Source: Streptomyces sulphureus DSM 40104
GTDB lineage: Bacteria; Actinomycetota; Actinomycetes; Streptomycetales; Streptomycetaceae
Assembly (NCBI RefSeq): GCF_000381025.1
Contig: NZ_KB905814.1
Location: 788,129-852,128, forward strand
Direction of reading: 5' to 3'
DNA length: 64,000 nucleotides
A program made the position numbers and the translations under genes. The notes under the pieces are model-generated. The model was not told the DNA's origin, searched no databases, and saw only the letters and a program-made list of their open reading frames with translations. This document shows positions 42,097 through 52,405 of the stretch, piece by piece (within the stretch, counting starts at the first letter, position 1; the number at the start of each line of letters is the position of its first letter).

Positions 42097-43439
42097 TGCG
42101 TACCAGAATCCTCCTCGCCTCCACGCTCTACGGCGCCGCCACCCTCGTCGCCGCCGAGGAATCGGGCCTCCTCGGGCCCGCGGGACGGCGCCTCCTCCTC
42201 GTCAGCAACAACGCCGCCGTGCCCGAGACCACGCCGGCGCTCGACTCGGCGCCCGGATTCGTGGTGCTGCAAGGCGCGTTCGACTCCGTCGCTTCGTGGA
42301 ACGACGCCATCAGGCCGCTCCACCCCGGCGGTTGGTCGCCCCGCGCCGACGAGGTGCCGCTGTGGGAGCGGCACTTGCGGCGGCTGTGGGGGCTCGGCGA
42401 GGACGAGGTGGAGCTCGTCGTGGAGTCGATCCAGGTCGATCCGGCGCTCGCGCTCTGCCGGATCTTCACCGACTCCCCCGTCACCGTCTACGCCGACGGG
42501 CTGATGAGCTACGGGCCGACGCGCAACCGGCTCGACCCGCTCGTCGGCTCCCGTATCGAGCGCCTCCTCCACCTCGACCTCGTACCGGGCCTGCGTCCCC
42601 TGCTGCTGGGGGAGTTCGGCGTGCCGGCCCGGACGGTGCCGCTCGACGCCTTCCGCACGGTGCTCGACCGCCTCGCGCGGGCCGCGCCCGCCGAGGTGGA
42701 GGCGGCACCGCACGGAGGTGCGCTCCTGCTCGGGCAGTACCTCGCGGCGCTCGGCATCCTCAGCCGCGACGAGGAGGAGCAGCTCCACCTGTCGATGGTC
42801 CGCGGCGCCGCCGCACTCGGACACCGCACGGTCGTCTTCAAGCCGCATCCGGTGGCTCCCCTCCGCTACACCGACGCGCTGCGCGACGCGGCCGACGCGC
42901 TCGGCGTCGACCTCACGGTGGTCGACTCGCCCGTCCTCGCCGAGACGCTCTGCGCCCGCACCCGCCCCGCCCTCGTCGCCGGGTGCTTCTCCACCGGCCT
43001 CTTCACCGCCGCCGCCTGCTACGGCATCCCCGTCGCACGCACCGGAACCGGGATGCTGCTGCGGCGGCTCACACCGTACGAGAACAGCAACCGCGTCCCC
43101 GTCACCCTCGCGGACGCGCTCCTGCCCGAGTTGGGCGCCCCGGACGCGACACCGACCGCGGACCTCGCGGCCACCGGAGGGGTCACCGCGCTGGTCCGCG
43201 CCGTGGGGTTCGCGATGCGACCACGGCTCCACCCCGAACTGCGGGAAGAAACCGAGCGGTTGCTGTCGGCCCGGCGCTCCGATCCGGCCCTCCTCCGCTA
43301 CTTCGACCGCCGCCGCCTCGCCGTCCTCGGCCTCCCGGGCGCACTACCGCCGGCGCTGACCCGGATGGTGCGCGACCCCAGGGTCCGCCGGCTCGCGCGC
43401 CGCGCTCCGCGCTCGCTGCGGCAGGCGGTCACGGGGTAA
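42096..43439 (+). CDS. Alpha-2,8-polysialyltransferase-family protein
   Basis: A 447-residue GT-B-like enzyme of the bacterial polysialyltransferase (POLYST) family. Seen are RILLASTLYGAATLVAA, VTVYADGLMSYGPTRNRL, GALLLGQYLAALGILS, HRTVVFKPHPVAPLRY and VAGCFSTGLFTAAACYGIPVA; the last two hold the KPHP and S-T motifs that bind the CMP-sugar. It likely polymerises CMP-activated Kdn into the teichulosonic acid chain. It is translationally coupled to the GT2 gene through TGATG. Confidence 0.87.
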   Translation: MRTRILLASTLYGAATLVAAEESGLLGPAGRRLLLVSNNAAVPETTPALDSAPGFVVLQGAFDSVASWNDAIRPLHPGGWSPRADEVPLWERHLRRLWGLGEDEVELVVESIQVDPALALCRIFTDSPVTVYADGLMSYGPTRNRLDPLVGSRIERLLHLDLVPGLRPLLLGEFGVPARTVPLDAFRTVLDRLARAAPAEVEAAPHGGALLLGQYLAALGILSRDEEEQLHLSMVRGAAALGHRTVVFKPHPVAPLRYTDALRDAADALGVDLTVVDSPVLAETLCARTRPALVAGCFSTGLFTAAACYGIPVARTGTGMLLRRLTPYENSNRVPVTLADALLPELGAPDATPTADLAATGGVTALVRAVGFAMRPRLHPELREETERLLSARRSDPALLRYFDRRRLAVLGLPGALPPALTRMVRDPRVRRLARRAPRSLRQAVTG

Positions 43440-43445
43440 TACGAC

Positions 43446-43477
43446 GGCGCGCGCCCCCGCCTCGGGGAGCGCGCGCC
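43446..43477. terminator. Bidirectional terminator between polymer cluster and gntP
   Basis: GGCGCGCGC and GCGCGCGCC pair perfectly, and CCCC/GGGG extends the stem inward with one bulge. It lies between convergent genes. Confidence 0.78.
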
Positions 43478-43496
43478 ATCGGGGCCCGTCGTCCGG

Positions 43497-44897
43497 CTAC
43501 AACACCAGCGAGAGCAGCAGCACGAAGACGAGCGAGACGACCGAGATCAGCGTCTCCATCACCGACCAGGTCTTCACCGTCTGCCCGACGTCCATCCCGA
43601 AGTACTCCTTCACCAGCCAGAATCCGGCGTCGTTGACGTGGCTGAAGAAGAGCGAGCCGGCGCCGACGGCGAGGACGAGCAGCGCGGTGTGCGTGCTCGA
43701 CATGTCGGCGGCGAGCGGCGCGACGAGGCCGGCGGCCGAGATCGTCGCAACGGTGGCGGAGCCGGTCGCGAGGCGGATGCCGACGGCGATCAGCCAGCCG
43801 AGGAGGAGCGCCGAGATGCTCCAGTCCTCGGAGAAGCGCAGGATCATGTCGCCGACGCCGATGTCGACGAGCGTCTGCTTGAAGCCGCCGCCCGCGCCGA
43901 CGATGAGCAGGATGCCGGCGATCGGCACCAGCGACTTCTCAACGGTGGTGGCGACCCGCTGGGTACCGAACCCGGCGGCCCGCCCGAGCGTGAACATCCC
44001 GACCACGGCGGCCGCGAGGAGCGCGATCATCGGCGAGCCGACGACGTCCATCACGCGCTGCACGCCGGCGTCGGGGTTGTCGACGATGACGTCGGTGAGC
44101 GCCTTGGCGAGCATCAGCACGACCGGCAGCAGCACCGTCGCCAGCGTCGCGGCGAATCGGGGGCGGCTCTTCAACTCTTCGGAGGGACGCTGCGGGACGA
44201 GGCCCTCGGGCGGCGTGACGTCGACCCAGCGGTCGGCGAACCGGGCGAAGAGCGGCCCCGCGATGACCGCCACCGGGATCGCGATGAGGACGCCGAGCGC
44301 GAGCGTGACGCCGAGGTCGGCGTCGAGGGAGTCGATCGCGGCGAGCGGCCCGGGGTGCGGCGGTACGAGACCGTGCATGACGGAGAGGCCGGCGAGTGCG
44401 GGGATGCCGATCCGCATCAGCGAGTACTGACCGCGCTTGGCGACGAGCAGCACGACGGGGATGAGCAGGACGATCCCGACCTCGAAGAAGAGCGGGAGGC
44501 CGACGATCCCGGCGATGAGGACCATCGCCCAGGGCATCGCCCGCTTCCCGGTGCGGGCGATGATCGTGTCGACGATCTGGTCGGCGCCGCCCGAGTCCGC
44601 GAGGAGTTTCCCGAGGATGGCGCCGAGTGCGATGAGTACGCCGACGCCCGAGACGGTCTCGCCGAGTCCTGCGGTGAAGCTCTCGATCGTCTTGTCGGGG
44701 GAGGCAGCGGCCACCGAACCGAGGACGAGGGAGCCGATGGTGAGCGCGAGGAAGGCGTGCAGCCTCCACTTGGTGATCAGCAGCACGATGGCGGCGATGC
44801 CGACCAGAACGGCGATGCCGAGCTGAAGGTCGCCCGCCGAGGTTATCTTCTCGGCCGAATCGCCTGCTGCCAGCATCTCGACGCTGAGATGACGCAC
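43497..44897 (-). CDS. gntP: Gluconate permease, GntP family
   Basis: A 466-residue transporter with about 13 membrane helices. GntP segments: LIALGAILGKLLADSGGADQIV, VGLPLFFEVGIVLLIPVV, GLVPPHPGPLAAID and FFSHVNDAGFWLVKEYFG. It takes up gluconate with protons. It is cotranscribed after gntK with a 69-base gap. AAAGGA precedes the GTG start. Confidence 0.92.
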   Translation of the reverse strand: MRHLSVEMLAAGDSAEKITSAGDLQLGIAVLVGIAAIVLLITKWRLHAFLALTIGSLVLGSVAAASPDKTIESFTAGLGETVSGVGVLIALGAILGKLLADSGGADQIVDTIIARTGKRAMPWAMVLIAGIVGLPLFFEVGIVLLIPVVLLVAKRGQYSLMRIGIPALAGLSVMHGLVPPHPGPLAAIDSLDADLGVTLALGVLIAIPVAVIAGPLFARFADRWVDVTPPEGLVPQRPSEELKSRPRFAATLATVLLPVVLMLAKALTDVIVDNPDAGVQRVMDVVGSPMIALLAAAVVGMFTLGRAAGFGTQRVATTVEKSLVPIAGILLIVGAGGGFKQTLVDIGVGDMILRFSEDWSISALLLGWLIAVGIRLATGSATVATISAAGLVAPLAADMSSTHTALLVLAVGAGSLFFSHVNDAGFWLVKEYFGMDVGQTVKTWSVMETLISVVSLVFVLLLSLVL

Positions 44898-44966
44898 GGG
44901 AGTTCCTTTACGAACAGGGGGTCGAAGGGGGTTGTTGCGCGCCGCGTGGGCGGCGCGCGGGGAGGC

Positions 44967-45548
44967 TCACCCGGCGGACGCGCCGCCGCTGCGGGCCTCT
45001 TCGCCGGAGGCACGGGGATCGGGGTCGTGCCCCTCCGACGCTCTGCCGAGCGCGGCGAGCGCCTCGCGCGCCACCGCCTCGGGGGACTGGTCGACGGAGA
45101 CGGCGGCGCCCGACTCGTCGGAGCCGAGCGGCTCGAGCGTCGCGAACTGCGAGTCGAGGAGTGCGGGCGGCATGAAGTGGCCCTGCCGGCCCTGCATCCG
45201 CTCGGCGATCAACTCGCGGTCGCCGACGAGGTGGAGGAAGAAGAGGCCGGGTGCCGCGGCGCGCAGCCGGTCGCGGTAGGCCCGCTTGAGCGCGGAGCAG
45301 CTCACGACGCCGCCGAGCCGGTCCCTGCCGTGCGCCCACTCGCCGATGGCGTCGAGCCAGGGGGCCCGGTCGTCGTCGTCGAGGGAGACGCCGGAGGACA
45401 TCTTGGCGATGTTGGCCGGGGGGTGGAAGTCGTCGGCCTCCGCGTAGGGGACGCGGAGCTCGGCGGCGAGCAGCTCGCCCACCGTCGTCTTCCCCGTGCC
45501 CGCCACTCCCATGACGACCACCACAGGGGCGGCGCTCGCGGCGTTCAT
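44967..45548 (-). CDS. gntK: Gluconokinase
   Basis: A 193-residue P-loop kinase making 6-phosphogluconate. Walker A GVAGTGKTT, the ADDFHPPANIAKM substrate segment, VVSCSALKRAYRDRLR and GRQGHFMPPALLDSQF are diagnostic. The last 20 residues are a polar tail. First gene of gntK-gntP, divergent from the GntR-family gene with an operator-like site between. The ATG follows GTGAGG. Confidence 0.93.
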   Translation of the reverse strand: MNAASAAPVVVVMGVAGTGKTTVGELLAAELRVPYAEADDFHPPANIAKMSSGVSLDDDDRAPWLDAIGEWAHGRDRLGGVVSCSALKRAYRDRLRAAAPGLFFLHLVGDRELIAERMQGRQGHFMPPALLDSQFATLEPLGSDESGAAVSVDQSPEAVAREALAALGRASEGHDPDPRASGEEARSGGASAG

Positions 45549-45715
45549 CGCTACCTCACTGGATACGGCTCTCGGGCGTGCGCCCTCATTGTGCGGACCG
45601 ACCGGAGTCCGCTGCGTACGGACGGGCTCCCGGCGTCGCGCGGCAGCACGGCCGCCGCTTCGGCCTCGGCCACTCAACCCGACTGATCACACGTATTCAA
45701 GAGGTGGACCATAAA

Positions 45716-45726
45716 AAGTCATACTT
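45716..45726. promoter_or_regulatory. Probable GntR/FadR-type operator (AAGT-CAT-ACTT)
   Basis: A palindrome with the GT-N3-AC core known for FadR-subfamily GntR regulators, set in an unusually AT-rich stretch (ATAAAAAGTCATACTTAAAG) between gntK and the divergent regulator gene. It should control gntKP and perhaps the regulator itself. Confidence 0.7.
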
Positions 45727-45833
45727 AAAGCGCGTGACGGTTGCCACGCTCCCCGCCTCCCCGGTGAGGGGCCGCAGCACCCTGCGTAAGCTGGGCACTT
45801 CCGGGCGGAGAGCGGACAGGAGAGCGCAGGCCG

Positions 45834-46547
45834 ATGGCGGAGCAGGCGGACAGCAGCGGGCAGGGGCTGCACGCCCGCCTCCTCGACGCGCTCGGTCCCG
45901 CGATCACCGCGGGCGAGTACCCGCCGGGCACCGTCCTCCGCACCGACGAGGTCGCCGAACGGTACGAGGTCTCCCGCACCGTGGTCCGCGAGGCGGTCCG
46001 CGTCCTGGAGTCGATGCACCTCGTGGAGTCGCGCCGACGGGTCGGCCTCACCGTGCTGCCCACGGCGGAGTGGAACGTCTACGACCCGCAGGTGATCACC
46101 TGGCGCCTCGCCGGTGCCGACCGCCCGCGCCAGCTACGCTCGCTCACCGTCCTGCGGTCGGCCGTCGAGCCGGCGGCGGCGAGGCTCGCCGCCGGGAGCG
46201 CGACGCCGCAGCAGTGCGCTGACCTCACGGAGCACGCCCTCGGCATGGTCGCCACCTCCCGCGGCCACCGGCTCGGCGAGTACCTGGAGCACGACGTCGC
46301 CTTCCACCGCGTCGTCCTCAACTCCTCGGGTAACGAGATGTTCGCGCGCCTCGGCGACGTCGTCGCCGCCGTCCTGGCCGGACGTACCCGCCACGACGTC
46401 ATGTTCAGCGATCCGCGGCAGGAGGCCGTCACCATGCACGTGCAGGTGGCCGAGGCGGTGCGCGAAGGGGACGGCGAGCGCGCCGAGTCGGTGATGCGCA
46501 ACATCACGGTCGACGCGATGGCGGAACTCGACGTCCTGGCGCCCTGA
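45834..46547 (+). CDS. gntR: FadR/GntR-family regulator, probable gluconate repressor
   Basis: A 237-residue GntR regulator of the FCD class. The winged helix (LLDALGPAITAGEYPPGTVLRTDEVAERYEVSRTVVREAVRVLESM, in parts) is followed by an all-helical FCD domain with the metal-binding Asp and His positions (LEHDVAFHRVVLNSSGNEMF, MHVQVAEAVREGD). It is divergent from gntKP, with a GT-N3-AC palindrome in the shared region, and probably represses them until gluconate or 6-phosphogluconate is present. Its stop is seven bases from that of the convergent amidase. Confidence 0.88.
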   Translation: MAEQADSSGQGLHARLLDALGPAITAGEYPPGTVLRTDEVAERYEVSRTVVREAVRVLESMHLVESRRRVGLTVLPTAEWNVYDPQVITWRLAGADRPRQLRSLTVLRSAVEPAAARLAAGSATPQQCADLTEHALGMVATSRGHRLGEYLEHDVAFHRVVLNSSGNEMFARLGDVVAAVLAGRTRHDVMFSDPRQEAVTMHVQVAEAVREGDGERAESVMRNITVDAMAELDVLAP

Positions 46548-46554
46548 CAGGACG

Positions 46555-48030
46555 CTACGGGCGTCCCGCGGGCCGGTGCAGCGGCGCTTCGTCGGGCCAC
46601 CGCTCGTACCAGCGCTGGTCCGCTTCCAGCTCGGCGGCGAGCGAGACGAGGAGCGGCTCGCTCCCCTCGGGCCCCAAAAGCTGGGCGCCGAGCGGGAGTC
46701 CGGGCCCGCGCCCCTCGTCCACGGGGGCGGGTGCGAACCCCGCGGGGACGTTGACGGCCGGCCAGCCGAGGACGTTCCACGGCCAGGCGTAGGGGCAGTG
46801 GGCGATCATCGTGCGGTCGGTCTGCCAGCCGCTGAGCCCGGTGAAGGCGCCCACGCGGGGAGGCGGCGTCGCCGTGGTCGGTGCGAGGACGACGTCGTAC
46901 CGGTGGAAGATGCGGCCGACGCGGCGCCGCAGCGGGGCCTCCGCTGCCCGCGCCGCACGCAGCAGCGGGCCGCCGAGCAGCCGCCCGGTGCGGACGGCGC
47001 CGAGCGTGCGCGGGTCCAACAGACGGCGCTCGGGGGCGCGTTCGGACCAGGTGCGCACGCCCGCGGTCGCCCGCGGTACGAACGTGAGGCCGATCGGACC
47101 GTACCGCGGCTCCGCCTCCTCCACCCGATGCCCGAGCAGCGCCAGCCGCTCGGCGAGGGCGCGCACCGCCGACTCGACGAGCGGGTCGAGGGCCTTCGGC
47201 GTCGCGGTGAAGGGCATGCCCGTGGAGAGGGCGATGCGGAGGCGCTCCGGCGGACGGTCGGCGGCCGGGAGCACGTCGACGGGTGCGGGCCTGTGGAGGT
47301 CGCCGGGTGCGTTGCCGCTGGCGGCGGCGAGGAGGAGCGCGGCGTCCCCGACGGTGCGCGCGAGCGGCCCGTTGACCGTGATTCCGTTGAACGCCTCCGC
47401 CTCCGGCCAGGTGGAGATGCGCCCGCGCTGCGGCTTGATCCCGACGAGGTGCGTCCACGCCGCGGGGATGCGCACGGAGCCCGCCCCGTCGGAGCCGAGC
47501 GCCGCGGCCACGAGCCCCGCCGCGACCGCCGCCGCCGAGCCTCCCGAGGAGCCGCCTGGTGTGTGGTCCGGGTTCCAGGGGTTGCGGGTGTCGCCGAAGA
47601 CGGGGCCCTCGGTGAAAGGCCACTGTCCGAGTTCGGGGCTGTTGGTCTTGCCGACGATCACGGCGCCCGCGGCGCGCAGACGGCGCACGGACTCGCTGTC
47701 GCACGCCTTCGGCGGGAAGGTCCCGTCGCAGCCGAAGGCGGTGGGCTCGCCCGCCACGTCGGTGTCGTCCTTCACTGCCAACGGCACGCCGAGCAGCGGG
47801 CGTTCGGGGCCCGCGAGGCCCCGCGCGAGCGCGGCGTCGGCCGCGTCCGCCTCGGCGAGCGCGGCTTCCTCGCGCACCAGGCGGAAGGCGTTGACGACCG
47901 GCTGCGTCGCGGCGATCCGGTCGAGAGCGCGCCGGGTGAGCTCGCGCGAGGTGACCTCGCCCGCGGCGAGGGCGCGCGCCTGCTCGGCGAGACCCGGGGC
48001 GCGCACCACCGGTTCCGTACTCTCCGCCAC
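46555..48030 (-). CDS. Amidase, amidase-signature family
   Basis: A 491-residue amidase with the Ser-cisSer-Lys triad: Lys in GVPLAVKDDTDVAG, cis-Ser in TPGGSSGGSAAAVAAG and the nucleophile Ser in the GSDGAGSVRIPAAW segment. VGIKPQRGRIS and ITVNGPLARTVGDAALLL are further family marks. It hydrolyses an unknown amide. The GTG at 48030 is chosen because GGAGG stands eight bases before it; the earlier in-frame start (48123) would translate a poorly conserved stretch. Confidence 0.88.
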   Translation of the reverse strand: MAESTEPVVRAPGLAEQARALAAGEVTSRELTRRALDRIAATQPVVNAFRLVREEAALAEADAADAALARGLAGPERPLLGVPLAVKDDTDVAGEPTAFGCDGTFPPKACDSESVRRLRAAGAVIVGKTNSPELGQWPFTEGPVFGDTRNPWNPDHTPGGSSGGSAAAVAAGLVAAALGSDGAGSVRIPAAWTHLVGIKPQRGRISTWPEAEAFNGITVNGPLARTVGDAALLLAAASGNAPGDLHRPAPVDVLPAADRPPERLRIALSTGMPFTATPKALDPLVESAVRALAERLALLGHRVEEAEPRYGPIGLTFVPRATAGVRTWSERAPERRLLDPRTLGAVRTGRLLGGPLLRAARAAEAPLRRRVGRIFHRYDVVLAPTTATPPPRVGAFTGLSGWQTDRTMIAHCPYAWPWNVLGWPAVNVPAGFAPAPVDEGRGPGLPLGAQLLGPEGSEPLLVSLAAELEADQRWYERWPDEAPLHRPAGRP

Positions 48031-48214
48031 GGTGCCCACCTCCACGGCGGGCGCCCCCGGGGGCGGTCCCCGGGTTCCGGTCGCCGAGGGGCGACCGTCG
48101 GATACCCGCCAGTAGTCCGGCACTCATCCTGCTGACGGGCGGCGTCGAGTCAACCCCCGCGCGGCGCGCGGCCGTAGCGCCCGCACGAATGCACCACCGC
48201 GGGCGGGCGCCGGC

Positions 48215-49801
<1,587 letters not shown>

Positions 49802-50118
49802 GGTGCTGCCTCCGTACGTTCGCGCCTGCGACGGCGCCCGCCGGAGGCGGGGCGGCGTCGCCGAGAGTGTGGGTGCGTACGGCACGGACTGTAGCGATCG
49901 CCCTGCGAACAGTGGAGATGTGCACGCTGGGACCTTGCTCACAGACGACGGACGCGGCTTCCCGCTCCCCGACTCCCGTGTGTCGTGCGCGCGTTGGGGA
50001 GGCGCCCCCGCGTACGCGACAGGGGCTCGGCGGGGCGTTGTGCGCCCGATCGAGGTTCACGGGTGAGGCGGAGTGGGAATTGATGTGCTGCGAGACAGTC
50101 GCTGCCCGGGGGGACTCC
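49802..50118. other. Divergent promoter region, no gene seen
   Basis: 317 bases between the mutase gene and the L,D-transpeptidase gene. Both promoters must be here. No convincing palindrome, riboswitch or small gene was found; a B12 riboswitch box was looked for because of the mutase and not seen. Confidence 0.55.
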
Positions 50119-51090
50119 ATGGCCGGTGGAAGAAGAGACACGGAGCGTGCTCCGCACATGCGCGCGGAGCACGAGCGGGCGCGTGACGCCCCGGAGCGCG
50201 CACGGGGCCCGGCCCGACGCCGCGGACGTCTCGCCGTGGCGGGGCTCGCGCTCGGCGCCGTCACCGCGCTCGCCGGCTGCCAGGTCGACACCTCGGGCGA
50301 GCCTTCCGTCCGGGTCTCACGCCTTCCCGAAGAGCCGGTGGCCCGCTCCTCCCCACCGCCCTCCCCCTCCAACGCACCGGCCGCGGTCCCCGAGCCGAGC
50401 AGCCCCGCGCCGCGGACGAGCAGCAGCACCCCGTCGCCCCCACCACCGCCGCCGCCCGACCCGGTGCTGATGCGGTCGGGACAGGAGAGCGGCCAGGTGC
50501 GCGAACTCCAAGCGCGCCTGCAGCAGTTGAAGCTCTTCTCGGTCAACCCCACGGGGTACTACGGCGACGTCACCACCGCCTCGGTGAAGGCGTTCCAGCG
50601 CAAGCAGGGCAGCCCCCGTACCGGCAACGTCTCCCCGAGCGACTGGACCGCGCTCCGGGCGCGCACCTCCCAGCCGACGCATCTGGAGCTCCACCCGACG
50701 ACCTCCCGCCCGCTCGCCGACCCCGACCCGCGCTGCCGCACCGGCCGCGCCCTCTGCATCAGCAAGAAGAGCCGCACCCTCGCCTGGATGGTCGACGGCG
50801 AAGTCCGCTCGGCGATGGACGTCCGCTTCGGCTCGGCCTACACGCCCACGCGCGAGGGCAAGTTCAAGGTCGACTTCAAGAGCCGCCGCCACCACTCGAC
50901 GATCTACGACACCCCCATGCCGTACGCGCTGTTCTTCAGCGGCGGCCAAGCCGTCCACTACTCCGCGGACTTCGCCGCCACCGGCTACTCGGGCGCCTCG
51001 CACGGCTGCGTCAACGTCCGGGACAAGAAGCGGATCATCGCGCTCTTCGACGCGGTACGCGCCGGCGACAAGGTCGTCGTCTACAAGTGA
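50119..51090 (+). CDS. L,D-transpeptidase lipoprotein with peptidoglycan-binding domain
   Basis: A 323-residue wall enzyme. A basic N-terminus leads into a lipoprotein signal (LAVAGLALGAVTALAGC, lipid Cys at 54), then a Ser/Pro-rich linker of about 65 residues, a peptidoglycan-binding type 1 domain (VRELQARLQQLKLFSVNPTGYYG), and a C-terminal YkuD catalytic domain with the nucleophile Cys in SGASHGCVNVRD. It forms 3-3 crosslinks or attaches proteins to peptidoglycan. The ATG at 50119 is preceded by GGGGGGA five bases away; an ATG at 50083 is possible. Confidence 0.9.
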   Translation: MAGGRRDTERAPHMRAEHERARDAPERARGPARRRGRLAVAGLALGAVTALAGCQVDTSGEPSVRVSRLPEEPVARSSPPPSPSNAPAAVPEPSSPAPRTSSSTPSPPPPPPPDPVLMRSGQESGQVRELQARLQQLKLFSVNPTGYYGDVTTASVKAFQRKQGSPRTGNVSPSDWTALRARTSQPTHLELHPTTSRPLADPDPRCRTGRALCISKKSRTLAWMVDGEVRSAMDVRFGSAYTPTREGKFKVDFKSRRHHSTIYDTPMPYALFFSGGQAVHYSADFAATGYSGASHGCVNVRDKKRIIALFDAVRAGDKVVVYK

Positions 51091-51669
51091 CGCCGCGCTC
51101 GCGGCAGAAGAGGAAGCGGGGGGCGCGGGCGGGACCGGGGGAACGTGTCCCGCCCGCGCCGATGCGCGTGCCCAGGGGTACGGGGGGAACCCCGGGCGTC
51201 ATCGCGCAGCCGATGACCAGTCGGCTCACTTCCCTCTGCGCTGCCGCACCGGAAAGTGTCACACCGCCGCACTCCTGCGCCCTGTGGTCTCCGTCACTTC
51301 GACTGTCGGGCCGGGCTCAGGCGGGGCGCTTTGCTCAACGTCCGCCGTGCGGGGGACGGTTGGTGTCGTCCGGGGTTCGCCGGGAGAGGTCGTACGCGCA
51401 CTCGTCTGCGCTGCTCCGGCCGGGGCGCAGAGGGCGCTTTTTCGGGCAGCGTCGGCGCAGTTGACGCCGGTGACGCGGCCGGACGGGGCCTGACCCGAGA
51501 GCGCGGTCCGGGCGGTCTTCGCCGACGGGCTCCGTCGCGCCCCGTGCGGTGCAGCTCGCAGGTGAAAGCGGACCGGAAGGGCCGGCGAGCTGCCAGCGGC
51601 GGGCCTCCGTCCGACGTCGGCGGAAGCACCATCTGTGCCATGCCTCCCGGGAGTTGCCACACTTCGGAC
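51091..51669. other. Intergenic region after the L,D-transpeptidase gene
   Basis: 579 bases holding a strong terminator at its left end and, presumably, the promoter of the DUF3995-like gene at its right end. Open frames here lack family resemblance. Nothing else was recognised. Confidence 0.5.
51122..51160 (+). terminator. Terminator after the L,D-transpeptidase gene
   Basis: GGCGCGGGCGGGAC and GTCCCGCCCGCGCC form a perfect 14-bp stem with an 11-base loop, about 30 bases after the stop. Confidence 0.87.
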
Positions 51670-52170
51670 GTGACACGTAACCGCACCTCGCGCGCCGGAC
51701 CTTCCGCATGGCCCGGGTACGCCGCTTTCGCGCTCGGCCTGTTGTACGCCGCCGTCAGCGCCTACTGGGCGGCAGGCGGAACCGCCGGTCTCGACACCGT
51801 CGGCGGCGAGCTGGCTCGATCGGCCCGGGCCCGCGATCCCGGGATGGTCGCGGTGCTCTGGCTCACCGTCGGTCTCAAACTCCTCGCCGCGCTGCTGGGG
51901 TTGGCGCTCGTGCGTCCATCGTGGCGGATGCCGCGCCGTCTTCTGCTGCCCCTTTCCTGGGTTGCCGCCGTGGTACTCACCGCGTACGGGGGCCTGTTGG
52001 TCGGCGGGCAGGCGCTGGTGAAGGCGGGGGCGGTGGAGGCGTCGTCGGATATGGACTGGACGGCGTTCGACTGGCACCTGTTCCTGTGGGACCCGTGGTT
52101 CCTCATCTGGGGGTTGCTGCTGTGCCTGGCAGCACACCGCGGGAAGCTTCCGCGGAGCACTCGCCCGTAG
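51670..52170 (+). CDS. DUF3995-like membrane protein
   Basis: A 166-residue integral membrane protein with four helices: GYAAFALGLLYAAVSAYWAAGG, LWLTVGLKLLAALLGLAL, LLLPLSWVAAVVLTAYGGLLVGG and LFLWDPWFLIWGLLLCLA. The helix pattern and the WDPWF-WG end fit the DUF3995 family, whose function is unknown. The start is uncertain: GTG 51670 begins just before the first helix region; ATG 51640 would add ten residues. Neither has a good ribosome site. It is convergent with the next gene across 235 bases. Confidence 0.75.
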   Translation: MTRNRTSRAGPSAWPGYAAFALGLLYAAVSAYWAAGGTAGLDTVGGELARSARARDPGMVAVLWLTVGLKLLAALLGLALVRPSWRMPRRLLLPLSWVAAVVLTAYGGLLVGGQALVKAGAVEASSDMDWTAFDWHLFLWDPWFLIWGLLLCLAAHRGKLPRSTRP

Positions 52171-52405
52171 GCACTCGCCGGCGGGCGTCCCGCTGCCCGA
52201 GTCCGGCAGCCGACCGGGGCATCGTCGTCCAGCAGTCCCGTCTCCGGGAACGCCCGCGGTTCACATGCACGTCGAGGCGCGCCGCCGACGGGGCCGGACG
52301 CGACCGAACCGTTCGGCTTCGGACGTCCGTCGGCGACCGCAGCGTCCCTCTGGTCACGCCGACACGTACGTGCAGCGTGCGGGGGAGGTCGCTGAGGACC
52401 GGCCC

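Noticed and set aside
49802..50118. B12 riboswitch before the mutase gene
   Set aside because: No B12-box-like or other conserved riboswitch sequence was seen in the shared promoter region.
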